A DNA stretch of 37,454 bases from Tannerellaceae bacterium (GTDB lineage Bacteria; Bacteroidota; Bacteroidia; Bacteroidales; Tannerellaceae). This document shows, piece by piece, positions 8,295-17,616 of the stretch (positions within the stretch are counted from its first letter, which is position 1; each line of letters starts with the position of its first letter). The translations under genes were made by a program, and so were the position numbers. The notes below the pieces were generated by a model. It saw only the letters and a program-made list of their open reading frames with translations. It was not told where the DNA came from and searched no databases. The stretch covers positions 1-37,454 of the forward strand of contig JAITRG010000253.1 of assembly GCA_031288515.1 (NCBI GenBank), written 5' to 3'.

Positions 8295-11200
8295 ATGAAG
8301 AACGGGATAATCATTCTATTGACGGCGCTAATCTTGCAGGCCGTCCGGGCCACGGAAACTTTGCCGGCTGTCCGGGCCACAGACGTCCGGGCGACGGAAT
8401 CTTCGCCGGCCGCTCCTTACTACTTCAAACACTACCAGACGCAGGACGGATTAAGCAATAATATCATAAACTGCTTTCTCCAGGACAAATCCGGCTTCAT
8501 GTGGATTGGAACCCGCGACGGGCTGAACCGGTTCGACGGCTATTCTTTCCGTGTCTTCAGAGAAAATCCCGACGAACCGAATTCCGTAGGCAGCAGCTAC
8601 ATCAACAGCCTGGCTACGGACGGCGCCGACCGGCTGTGGGTGGCAACCGTCGCGGGCGTTTATGTCTATAACAGGCAGGAGGAGAATTTTGACCTGGTCG
8701 CTTTCAGCAAGGGGATGCGGACGGCAAACCTGGTTTTCGACGCGGATGGCGACCTCTGGATGCTGGCCGGCGGACGGCTGGTCTGCTACAACGTGCCGTT
8801 AGACTCCCATCATACCTGCGCCGTGCCTGACAATGCGTCGATAGCCTCTTTCTGCCTGACTCCGCAGGGGGACATATGGGTGGCACTTTCCAACGGGACG
8901 CTTTACAGGCTGGACAAAACCACGGGCGCCTTCGCCGGCTACGACCTCTTTGCGCATACGCCCGATTATACCATGAAAAACCTGACAAGGATTAGAGCCG
9001 CTGATACGGGCGACCGGCTGTTCGTCGGAACCGCCACGCAGGGCGCGAAGATTTTTGACATTCATACCGGGTCGTACAAAGATATCCTGCAGGACGAACT
9101 GACAAAGGGAGAGTTCTCCGTCCAGGACTTTCTGCAAAAAACGGACGACGAACTGTGGATCGCTTCGGAAAACGGCCTGTATATCTATTCCATCCGCTCC
9201 GGCAGCTATACGCGCGTGGCGAAGCGGCCCTACGACCCTTATTCGCTTTCGTCTAATCTGCTGTACCATCTTTTCCGGGATAATGAAAACGGTATCTGGA
9301 TCGGCGCTTATGCCGGAGGGATTAATTACTATTCCCCCTTCCAGCCGTTTGAGAAGTATTATGCTTATCCGGGAAAATTTGTAATGCAGGGCGCCCTGGT
9401 GCACGACATATGCACGGACCGGTATGACAACCTGTGGATCGCAACCGAAGATGCCGGGGTGAATAAACTCGATGTGAAAACGGGGCGTTATACGAACTAC
9501 CAGCTTCAGACGGAAAGGAAAAGCGTTATGCGAACCAATATACACGGCCTGGTTGCCGATGGCGACAACCTCTGGATCGGCTCGCTCAACGGTATTACCC
9601 GGATCGATATCCCGAGCGATAAAACGGTGAAGCAATATACGCTGGAAGGTAATTCGGGTATCGTAATTATGAAGAAAATCCCGAGCGGAACGCTCCTGAC
9701 AGGTACTGCCAGCGGAATGTATCGCTATAATGAAGAGAAAGACCTCTTTGAGTATATGCCGGATTTCCGGCCCAACATCCGCATACAGAGCATACTGGAA
9801 GATCATGCAGGCGTCATTTGGGCCGGAACTGCAGGGCAGGGGCTTTATTATTATAATCCACACGACAAAAAGGGAGGGAAGTTCAGTCTGGAACCCGGAA
9901 ATTCTTTCAGCAACAATGTGGTGAACGATATCGTGGAAGACAAAAACGGCGAACTGTGGTTTGCCACCCTGGCCGGAGTGAAGAAATACAACCCGGACAG
10001 CGGCCGGATAACCGTTTATAACACCGGCAGGGGTATGCCGAGCAACACGACGTTTCGTATCCTGGAAGATACGTCCGGCAATAAATGGATCAGCACAGCC
10101 AATGGCCTGGCCTGCCTGAATCCCGAAACGGAAGAAATCAAGGTATACACCCAGGACCACGGACTGATCGCCAATCAGTTTAATTACAATTCCGGATGGA
10201 AAGACAGATCCGGGCGAATGTATTTCGGGATGGTCAGGGGAATGATCAGCTTCGTCCCGGAAGAAATTCAGCAGGTGAATAATAAGGTAAACGTGTATCT
10301 GACGAAGATGACGGTCTACGACAAGGCGCCAGGGGTAAACATTCCCACGTATCCGGTCACCTATTCGCGCCGGATAGAATTGAAGCATAATGAATCGACG
10401 TTCAGCCTCGACTTCTCGTCCCTGAGCTATATCGCTCCCGGTATCACACAGTATGCCTTCCTGATGGAGGGCCTCGAAAACAACTGGACGTATCTGACAA
10501 ATACGCATACCGCTTATTATACCAAGCTGTCCCCGGGACATTATACCTTTAAGGTAAAGGGGTCGAACGTGTCAGGCGTCTGGAACGACGAACCGACGAT
10601 TCTGCGAATCACGATTCATCCGCCTTGGTGGCTGTCGAGTACGGCCGTTTGCATCTATGTCGCGATGGCGGCCGGGATATGCGTTTTAATCGCTTACCTG
10701 TTTATGCGGCAGAGCCGCCGGAAGATAGAGCGGAGAATCAAAAAATTCGAATACGACAAGGAGAAAGAAGTTTATCAGGCGAAAATCGACTTCTTTATCA
10801 ACGTAGCTCACGAGATACGCACGCCTCTTACCCTGATTAAAAGTCCGCTGGAAAAAGTGATGGCGAATGATAAAATCCCCGACGACGCGCAGAACTACCT
10901 GCATATTATGGATAAGAACGTCAACCGGCTGCTCGCCCTGGCGAACCAGTTGCTCGATTTCCGCAACACCGAACTGGATGGCTACCGCCTGTCTTTCGTG
11001 AAGACGGATATTGTCGGCGTGCTGAAAGAAATCTGTTTCCGCTTCAGGGGCGCCGTCGAGCAGAAGAAACTGTCGTTCACCATGCAGATAAACATGGACC
11101 GCCTGGACGCCTATGTCGACCAGGAAGCCTGTACGAAAATTATCAGCAATCTGCTGACAAACGCTATTAAGTACGCCTCGTCCCTGATATGCCTCACCCT

Positions 11201-11477
11201 GAATTATGTAAAAGAAGACGACTTTTTCACCCTCGACGTCGTTAATGACGGCCGGCCCATCCCCGACGAGATAAAAGACAGGATATTCGAACCGTTCTTC
11301 CGGGGCGAATACGCCGGGCATATATCAGGAGCCGGACTGGGATTGCCCCTGGCCCGCTCGCTGGCCGAGAAACACCGGGGGACGCTCCGTCTGGCCGGAA
11401 AGCGCCGGGGAACGCTCCGTCTGGCGGACGCGAACAGTTCCCTGATCGTATTTCAGCTCTGCCTGCCCATCAACTAG
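8295..11477 (+). CDS. HTCS sensor half: periplasmic Reg_prop beta-propeller, Y_Y_Y, TM, HisKA, HATPase
   Basis: Signal peptide; multiple propeller motifs (FMWIGTRDGLNRFDGYSF, DRLWVATVAGVYVYN, GIWIGAYAGGINYY); H-box FFINVAHEIRTPLTLI; N-box NLLTNAIKYA; GAGLGLPLARSLAEKH. Ends at TAG 11475-11477. ATG at 8295 preferred over the upstream ORF start at 8208. Confidence 0.9.
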   Translation: MKNGIIILLTALILQAVRATETLPAVRATDVRATESSPAAPYYFKHYQTQDGLSNNIINCFLQDKSGFMWIGTRDGLNRFDGYSFRVFRENPDEPNSVGSSYINSLATDGADRLWVATVAGVYVYNRQEENFDLVAFSKGMRTANLVFDADGDLWMLAGGRLVCYNVPLDSHHTCAVPDNASIASFCLTPQGDIWVALSNGTLYRLDKTTGAFAGYDLFAHTPDYTMKNLTRIRAADTGDRLFVGTATQGAKIFDIHTGSYKDILQDELTKGEFSVQDFLQKTDDELWIASENGLYIYSIRSGSYTRVAKRPYDPYSLSSNLLYHLFRDNENGIWIGAYAGGINYYSPFQPFEKYYAYPGKFVMQGALVHDICTDRYDNLWIATEDAGVNKLDVKTGRYTNYQLQTERKSVMRTNIHGLVADGDNLWIGSLNGITRIDIPSDKTVKQYTLEGNSGIVIMKKIPSGTLLTGTASGMYRYNEEKDLFEYMPDFRPNIRIQSILEDHAGVIWAGTAGQGLYYYNPHDKKGGKFSLEPGNSFSNNVVNDIVEDKNGELWFATLAGVKKYNPDSGRITVYNTGRGMPSNTTFRILEDTSGNKWISTANGLACLNPETEEIKVYTQDHGLIANQFNYNSGWKDRSGRMYFGMVRGMISFVPEEIQQVNNKVNVYLTKMTVYDKAPGVNIPTYPVTYSRRIELKHNESTFSLDFSSLSYIAPGITQYAFLMEGLENNWTYLTNTHTAYYTKLSPGHYTFKVKGSNVSGVWNDEPTILRITIHPPWWLSSTAVCIYVAMAAGICVLIAYLFMRQSRRKIERRIKKFEYDKEKEVYQAKIDFFINVAHEIRTPLTLIKSPLEKVMANDKIPDDAQNYLHIMDKNVNRLLALANQLLDFRNTELDGYRLSFVKTDIVGVLKEICFRFRGAVEQKKLSFTMQINMDRLDAYVDQEACTKIISNLLTNAIKYASSLICLTLNYVKEDDFFTLDVVNDGRPIPDEIKDRIFEPFFRGEYAGHISGAGLGLPLARSLAEKHRGTLRLAGKRRGTLRLADANSSLIVFQLCLPIN

Positions 11478-11543
11478 CCGGATGCGAATATCCAGCCGGA
11501 TGCAGAAGAGGATACCGCCGCCGTACGCTATCCTGCCGTACCG

Positions 11544-12356
11544 TTGAACCCGGATAAATGTAAAATAAACCCGTCCCTGCCCGCTATCCTGATTGTTGAA
11601 GACAATGAAGAAATGAAAGACTTTATTGGGAATGAAGCCGGCAAACTGTATAATATCTTCACTGCCTCCAATGGAGAAGAGGCCTTGTTCTTTCTGAACG
11701 AATATTGCATCCAACTGGTCGTAAGCGATATTATGATGCCGGTAATGGATGGCTTCACGCTGCTGAAAAGGATAAAGACCGACCTGGAGTTTAGCCATAT
11801 CCCGGTTATTCTGCTAACGGCCAGGAATACAATGCAGGCCCGGCTGGAAGGATTGGAACTGGGAGCCGACGCTTATATCGACAAGCCTTTCTCCGTGGAT
11901 ATCCTGCTGGCTCAGATAACGAACCTGCTGAACAACCGGAACAGCATCCGGCAATATTATTTCAAATCGCCGATAGCAAATATGAAGTCCATCGCTTACA
12001 CAAAGGCGGACGAGCATTTTCTTGAACGGCTGAACGGAATTATAGAAGAGCATATCGACAATATCAACCTGGACGTAGAAATGATTGCAGACCGGATGAA
12101 TCTGAGCCGTCCGACGCTATACCGGAAAATCAACGCCCTGTCGAATCTCACACCAAATGAACTGATCCGGCTGACGCGGCTTAAGAACGCAGCCGAACTG
12201 ATCCTGAAAGGAGAGATGAGGATTTATGAAATAGCGGAAGCCGTCGGATTCAACTCGCAGTCTTATTTCAGCCGTACTTTCTCCAGACAGTTTGGCATGA
12301 GCCCAACCGAATACGCGATGAATAACCGCGATAAACAACACGCCAAACCCGGATAA
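11544..12356 (+). CDS. HTCS output half: response regulator receiver plus AraC-type HTH, in frame with the sensor half
   Basis: ILIVEDNEEMKDF...VSDIMMPVMDGFTLL...PVILLTA...KPFSVDILLAQ and C-terminal AraC HTH (ADRMNLSRPTLYRKI... YEIAEAVGFNSQSYFSRTFSRQFGMSPTEY). ORF track start is TTG; no ATG before the REC core. Confidence 0.85.
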   Translation: MNPDKCKINPSLPAILIVEDNEEMKDFIGNEAGKLYNIFTASNGEEALFFLNEYCIQLVVSDIMMPVMDGFTLLKRIKTDLEFSHIPVILLTARNTMQARLEGLELGADAYIDKPFSVDILLAQITNLLNNRNSIRQYYFKSPIANMKSIAYTKADEHFLERLNGIIEEHIDNINLDVEMIADRMNLSRPTLYRKINALSNLTPNELIRLTRLKNAAELILKGEMRIYEIAEAVGFNSQSYFSRTFSRQFGMSPTEYAMNNRDKQHAKPG

Positions 12357-12360
12357 CCCC

Positions 12361-12528
12361 CTCCCCGCCACGACATACTTCAAGAAAACACCCCTCCCCG
12401 CGACGACATGCCCTAAGAAAACAGCCCTTCCTGCCCGGATATTCCGCTAACTTTTATCTCCTCCCCGCGACGACATGCCTCAAGAAAACAGCCCCTTCCC
12501 GTCCGGATATTCCGCTAACTTTTACCTC
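12361..12528. repeat. Intergenic tandem repeat, ~67-68 bp unit, about 2.5 copies
   Basis: ctccccgcgacgacatgcc..aagaaaacagccc.ttcc.g.ccggatattccgctaactttta[t/c]ctc at 12394-12460 and 12461-12528. A 5' partial copy (ctccccgccacgacatacttcaagaaaacacc) starts at 12361. Confidence 0.9.
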
Positions 12529-12563
12529 TTAAACAGCGCTTGCCGCGAATTTTTAAATACATT

Positions 12564-12652
12564 TGCCGCGAGTTTGGCTACTGGCTGATACGAGTTTGGT
12601 TAATGGATGCCGCGAGTTTGGCTACTGGGATAATACAAGTTTGGTTAATGGA
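12564..12652. repeat. Tandem duplication (44 and 45 bp) spanning the start codon of the radical SAM gene
   Basis: tgccgcgagtttggctactgg(c/g)..gata..a(c/a)(g/a)agtttggttaatgga at 12564-12607 and 12608-12652. Confidence 0.9.
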
Positions 12653-13589
12653 TAATAAACGTATACGATATAACGGTTTTGGCGATTTCCTGAAAAAGGT
12701 ATTCCCTTTTAAAGTGCAGAAAATAGCCGTAAATGCAGGCTTTACCTGCCCGAATCGCGATGGGACAAAGAGCTGGGGAGGATGTACGTATTGCAACAAT
12801 CAAACATTCAGCCCCGCATACTGCCATACGCTAAAGACGGTTGGCGAACAACTGGAAGAAGGCGTCCGCTTTTTTTCTTATAAATATCCGGGAATGAAAT
12901 ACCTGGCCTATTTCCAAGCCTATACTAATACGTATGACGAATTGGGGTCGTTGCTTAAAAAGTACGAAGAGGCGCTCTCTTTCCCCGAAATAGCCGGATT
13001 GATCATCGGGACGCGCCCGGACTGTATGCCTGATGAATTACTGGATTATTTTGCAGCGCTGGCGAAAAGGAAATTCGTACTGATTGAATACGGGCTGGAG
13101 AGTACCTTGGACAAAACCCTCGTCCGCATTAACCGGGGTCATACGTATGCAGAATCCGAAGACGCCATCCGGCGCACAGCCCAAAAAGGAATTTATACCG
13201 GCGCTCATTTAATCCTCGGATTACCCGGAGAAAGCAGAAATGAGATTTTACAGCATGCCGGCGCCTTGTCTGCTTTGCCGCTGACAACCGTGAAATTACA
13301 TCAACTGCAATTAATCAGGCATACACGCATGGCAAAAGAGTTCGCCGAACACCCGGAAAGATTCCATTTATATACGGTGGATGAATACATAGACCTGGTA
13401 ATAGACTTTATCGAACGGCTAAGCCCGTCCGTTGCAGTGGAAAGGTTTGTATCCCAGTCTCCCAAGGAACTGCTTGTCGCGCCCGACTGGGGGCTGAAGA
13501 ACCATGCGTTTACAGCCAAAGCGGAGAGACGCCTCGTCGAACGCGACACGTGGCAGGGGCGGTTGTTTGTCGGCAGGGAGAAGCTGTAA
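12648..13589 (+). CDS. TIGR01212 family radical SAM protein (YhcC-like)
   Basis: RYNGFGDFLKKVFPFKVQKIAVNAGFTCPNRDGTKSWGGCTYCNNQTFSPAY (Cys cluster), GLIIGTRPDCMPDELLDYFAAL, LIEYGLES, HLILGLPGES. Confidence 0.92.
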   Translation: MDNKRIRYNGFGDFLKKVFPFKVQKIAVNAGFTCPNRDGTKSWGGCTYCNNQTFSPAYCHTLKTVGEQLEEGVRFFSYKYPGMKYLAYFQAYTNTYDELGSLLKKYEEALSFPEIAGLIIGTRPDCMPDELLDYFAALAKRKFVLIEYGLESTLDKTLVRINRGHTYAESEDAIRRTAQKGIYTGAHLILGLPGESRNEILQHAGALSALPLTTVKLHQLQLIRHTRMAKEFAEHPERFHLYTVDEYIDLVIDFIERLSPSVAVERFVSQSPKELLVAPDWGLKNHAFTAKAERRLVERDTWQGRLFVGREKL

Positions 13590-13697
13590 ACGGCGCGCGC
13601 TTACATGGTTGCCGCTAATATGTCGAATAGCGTAAACGAATGCTCTCTGATTTTCGCGCTCCCGTTTTGATACCTTATAAGAGTTGTATATGTCCGA

Positions 13698-13705
13698 TAA
13701 CTTTG
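13698..13705 (+). promoter_or_regulatory. Putative -7 box TAACTTTG upstream of the Ca ATPase
   Basis: Matches Bacteroidetes TAnnTTTG, 40 nt before the ATG; no convincing -33 TTTG at 19-21 bp. Confidence 0.35.
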
Positions 13706-13744
13706 TTTAATTTGTTGTCTCGTTACAATTTTGACAGTAATTAT

Positions 13745-16438
13745 ATGGAAAAAAAGCGCCCCCGGCAGGGATTAACAATGCAACAGGTAGAAGAAAGCCG
13801 TAAACTTTATGGCGAAAACGTGCTTACTCCGCCGGAGAAAACCTCACTGTGGAAACTCTTTCTTGAAAAATTCAACGACCCTGTCATACGTATTCTTTTA
13901 GTAGCCTGGTTTCTTTCCATGATTATTGGGGGCGTACATTGCTGGGGGCCGGAAGCCGGAGGGTTTAACGCTTTTCTTGAGCCTGTCGGTATCTTTTTTG
14001 CCATTATGCTGGCCACGGGAGTGGCTTTCGCCTTTGAAGTAAAAGCCAATAAAGCATTCGACATACTCAATACGGTAAACGATGACACGCAGGTAAAAGT
14101 AATACGTGAAGGAAATATAAGCCGGATACCCAGGAAAGAGGTGGTAGTAGGCGATATTGTGCTGATAGAAGCGGGAGAAGAAATACCGGCAGACGGGCGC
14201 CTGCTCGAAGCCGTTTCGTTGCAGATAAACGAATCTACCCTGACGGGAGAACCCATTATCAGCAAAACGACCCATGAGGCGTATTTCAATAAAGAAGCAA
14301 CCTATCCGTCTAATATCGTGATGCGCGGGACAACCGTAGTAGACGGGCATGGAATAGTTGAAGTGGAGAAAACGGGAGACGCCACCGGTTATGGTAAAGT
14401 ATATGAAGGCTCCCGGATAGATAATAACGTTGAGACCCCTCTGCAGATACAGTTAAGAGGGTTGGCTAATGTAATCAGCAAAGCCGGATATGCCATTGCC
14501 GGGCTTACTTTTGCCGCTTTGTTCATTAAGTTACTCTTATCTTCACCGGGCGTTCCCTTTTTCAATCTGGCAAGCGATATCTTGAATATTTTTATGATAG
14601 CGGTTACATTAATCGTTGTGTCGGTGCCCGAAGGATTACCCATGAGCGTTACGCTCAGCCTGGCTCTCAGTATGAACCGTATGTTGAAAACGAATAACCT
14701 GGTACGTAAAATGCACGCTTGCGAGACAATGGGCGCTACGACGGTTATCTGCACCGACAAGACCGGTACGTTAACCCAAAATCAAATGCAGGTGTATCAA
14801 ACGGATTTCTATAATTTAAAGAACCAAACGCTTGGCGACGACGAACTGAGCAACCTGATAAAAGAAGGGATTGCCGTGAACTCTACGGCATTCCTCGACT
14901 TTACGGAATCCCGGATTAAAACGCTCGGCAATCCCACCGAAGCAGCCCTGCTGTTATGGCTTAGCAGTAAAAATGCAGATTACCTGACGCTCCGGGAAAA
15001 CGCCGAAATAGTGGAACAACTGACATTTTCTACCGAGCGAAAATATATGGCTACATTGGTACGGTCGCCCTTGCTAAACAAAAAAATACTATACGTAAAA
15101 GGCGCTCCCGAAATTGTACTGTCGCATTGCAGACAGGTTGCAATGGATGGAACATACAAGCCGGTAGAAGCCTGCAAAGCGCAGATAGAAGAACAGTTGC
15201 TGGCCTATCAAAACCAGGCCATGCGTACCTTGGGATTCGCCTTCCAGATGATAGACGCCAGTCAGGAAGCCCCTTTCTTTGCAGACGGCCGCTTACAAAA
15301 CGCAAACCTGACCTATATCGGGATAGCAGCCATTTCCGACCCGGTGCGCCCGGATGTGCCGGAGGCTGTACAGTCGTGCCTCCATGCCGGTATCGACGTA
15401 AAGATCGTTACCGGAGACACGCCCGGCACAGCCAAAGAAATCGGTCGCCAGATAGGAATATGGAACGAAAAAGATACAGACTGTAATATCATCTCCGGCC
15501 CGTCTTTTGAAGCGCTTAGCGATGAAGAAGCGTTAGAGCGTATCATGGATTTGCATATTATGTGCCGCGCCCGTCCGACAGACAAACAGCGCCTGGTACA
15601 ATTGTTGCAGAAGAAAGGCGCCGTTGTGGCCGTTACGGGAGACGGCACCAATGACGCGCCGGCCCTGAAAGCCGCGCAGGTAGGTTTGTCGATGGGAGAC
15701 GGTACGTCTGTAGCCAAGGAAGCCGGCGACATAACCATTCTTGACAATTCGTTTGCCGGCATCACCCGCGCTGTGATGTGGGGGCGGTCGTTATACAGGA
15801 ATATACAAAAGTTTCTGCTGTTTCAGCTTACCATAAACGTCGCCGCCTGCCTGATTGTACTGATCGGTTCTCTGCTGGGGACGGAATCGCCGCTGACGGT
15901 TACTCAAATGCTTTGGGTAAACCTGATAATGGATACGTTTGCCGCCGCCGCGTTAGCCTCTCTTCCTCCCAATAAAAAGGTAATGGATCGGAAACCCCGC
16001 AAGAGTGGCCCGGATGGCGATTTTATTATATCACGGCCCATGGCCTTTACTATATTTGCCGTTGGCCTGTTGTTCGTTATCGTATTATTAGGCGTTTTAC
16101 TGTATTTCGACCGGACGGACGGAGGTATTTCGGCCTATCATTTATCCATGTTTTTCACCCTGTTTGTTATGCTTCAGTTCTGGAATATGTTTAATGCAAA
16201 AGCTTTTGCCGACAATAAATCGGCTTTTGCCAATCTGAAAGACAGTAAGACATTCCTGCTGGTTTCACTGCTGATTGTAACAGGGCAATACCTGATTGTT
16301 ACATTCGGCGGCGAGATGTTTAATGTTGTTCCGTTAAACTGGTGGGATTGGGGTATTATTATCGCTTCCACGTCTGTCGTCTTATGGATAGGCGAGGGCT
16401 TCCGTCTTGCAAGAAGCCTCGCCCGCAAAGCGGATTAA
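13745..16438 (+). CDS. Calcium-translocating P-type ATPase (PMCA-like)
   Basis: P-type signatures VICTDKTGTLTQNQM, TGEPIISK, VPEGLP, VTGDGTNDAPALKAAQVGLSMGDGTSVAKEAGDI; start MEKKRPRQGLTMQQVEESRKLYGENVL. Confidence 0.93.
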   Translation: MEKKRPRQGLTMQQVEESRKLYGENVLTPPEKTSLWKLFLEKFNDPVIRILLVAWFLSMIIGGVHCWGPEAGGFNAFLEPVGIFFAIMLATGVAFAFEVKANKAFDILNTVNDDTQVKVIREGNISRIPRKEVVVGDIVLIEAGEEIPADGRLLEAVSLQINESTLTGEPIISKTTHEAYFNKEATYPSNIVMRGTTVVDGHGIVEVEKTGDATGYGKVYEGSRIDNNVETPLQIQLRGLANVISKAGYAIAGLTFAALFIKLLLSSPGVPFFNLASDILNIFMIAVTLIVVSVPEGLPMSVTLSLALSMNRMLKTNNLVRKMHACETMGATTVICTDKTGTLTQNQMQVYQTDFYNLKNQTLGDDELSNLIKEGIAVNSTAFLDFTESRIKTLGNPTEAALLLWLSSKNADYLTLRENAEIVEQLTFSTERKYMATLVRSPLLNKKILYVKGAPEIVLSHCRQVAMDGTYKPVEACKAQIEEQLLAYQNQAMRTLGFAFQMIDASQEAPFFADGRLQNANLTYIGIAAISDPVRPDVPEAVQSCLHAGIDVKIVTGDTPGTAKEIGRQIGIWNEKDTDCNIISGPSFEALSDEEALERIMDLHIMCRARPTDKQRLVQLLQKKGAVVAVTGDGTNDAPALKAAQVGLSMGDGTSVAKEAGDITILDNSFAGITRAVMWGRSLYRNIQKFLLFQLTINVAACLIVLIGSLLGTESPLTVTQMLWVNLIMDTFAAAALASLPPNKKVMDRKPRKSGPDGDFIISRPMAFTIFAVGLLFVIVLLGVLLYFDRTDGGISAYHLSMFFTLFVMLQFWNMFNAKAFADNKSAFANLKDSKTFLLVSLLIVTGQYLIVTFGGEMFNVVPLNWWDWGIIIASTSVVLWIGEGFRLARSLARKAD

Positions 16439-16439
16439 G

Positions 16440-17144
16440 TTATGCGACGGCAAGCGCCAGGATGCTGATTCTGATGCCGGGCGCTGCCGACAAAGCCTCG
16501 GCGCACATGGAAAGCGTAGAGCCTGACGTTATCACATCATCTACCAGCAGGATGTGTTTACCGTTTAAATCGTGTTTGTCGCTCAGGGCAAACAACTGTT
16601 GTACATTCGTCCAGCGGGCATACATGGATTTATTGGTTTGCGTACCGGAAGCCGTTTTACGTTGCAGGCTATTGGCGCAAACAGGAACAGGAACAACCGA
16701 AGCAAGTCCCTTGCAAATCCATTCCGACTGGTTATACCCCCTTGCCCGCTGCCGTTTCTTGTGTAAAGGGACAGGAATCAGTAAATCAATCTCCCGATTT
16801 ATATATGGCTGGAGAGACAACCCCATCTGCCTCCCTAATTGATACGCTAAGTCTTTATTGTTATAGTATTTAAAAGAATGGATCAGTTTCTGTATTTTCG
16901 TCCCTTTTTCATAGCGCAACCAGGCTGTGGCGTTTACAATATCCGCCTTACCTGTAAATAACCGGAATACCGGATTGTTTTCATCGGTATGAAAGTTCGT
17001 TAGCGGCAAGTCGCAAAGACAGCCTGAGCAGATTTGTTTTTCCCCTTGTATAAGAGGCGTCTTGCATAACAGGCAAAGCCGGGGGAAAAATAAATGAATA
17101 AAATTAATCAAAATCTGCTTCGTAACCTGCATCTTCTTCTTCAT
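16440..17144 (-). CDS. ComF family protein / amidophosphoribosyltransferase-like
   Basis: N-terminal Cys cluster (CLLCKTPL...CSGCLCDLP), PVPLHKKRQRARGYNQSEWI, PRT motif ILLVDDVITSGST. Confidence 0.92.
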   Translation of the reverse strand: MKKKMQVTKQILINFIHLFFPRLCLLCKTPLIQGEKQICSGCLCDLPLTNFHTDENNPVFRLFTGKADIVNATAWLRYEKGTKIQKLIHSFKYYNNKDLAYQLGRQMGLSLQPYINREIDLLIPVPLHKKRQRARGYNQSEWICKGLASVVPVPVCANSLQRKTASGTQTNKSMYARWTNVQQLFALSDKHDLNGKHILLVDDVITSGSTLSMCAEALSAAPGIRISILALAVA

Positions 17145-17616
17145 AGTCGTTTCCTTTAAATAACAGGCGAAGACAGGAAACCGTTTCTTTGCTTTCGAAA
17201 CCGCGCCCGGCGGCAAAGCGAAACAGTTTATTAAAAATGTCTCTGTCGGTTGTTCCCTTTATCGTTTTCTTTCTGGCTTTTAATAACGCCAGGAGGATGG
17301 CTTGATAGGTTTGTTCGTCAATACGTTCGAGCGCTTCCGTACGGATAGCCGGCGCTATCTTCCGTTTATTCAGTTCACAGGCTATTTTTATCCGCCCCCA
17401 TTTATTAAAACGCAGTTTGTCATTTACAAAACTACAGGCGAAACGGTTTTCATCAATAAACTTTTCTTTCAGCAGACGCGCTACAATACGTTCCTGCGCA
17501 TCGGAAGGCAGCCCGGTAGCCGCTATTTTCTTTTGCACATCCTGTATACACCTTTCTGCCAACGAACACCAGGCAGCCATTCTGCGTAATAGTTCCGATT
17601 CGCTTTCCTGTTTCAT
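17104..17616 (-). CDS. recX: RecX family regulatory protein
   Basis: Helical RecX pattern (CSLAERCIQDVQKKI... IVARLLKEKFIDENRFACSFVNDKLRFNKWGRIKIACELNKRKI). Stop/start overlaps with neighbouring minus-strand genes. Confidence 0.82.
   Translation of the reverse strand: MKQESESELLRRMAAWCSLAERCIQDVQKKIAATGLPSDAQERIVARLLKEKFIDENRFACSFVNDKLRFNKWGRIKIACELNKRKIAPAIRTEALERIDEQTYQAILLALLKARKKTIKGTTDRDIFNKLFRFAAGRGFESKETVSCLRLLFKGNDYEEEDAGYEADFD

Noticed and set aside
8799-10541. 580-aa minus-strand ORF antisense to the HTCS
   Set aside because: Lies entirely opposite a well-supported conserved CDS; translation shows no recognisable motifs; explained by codon composition of the sense gene.
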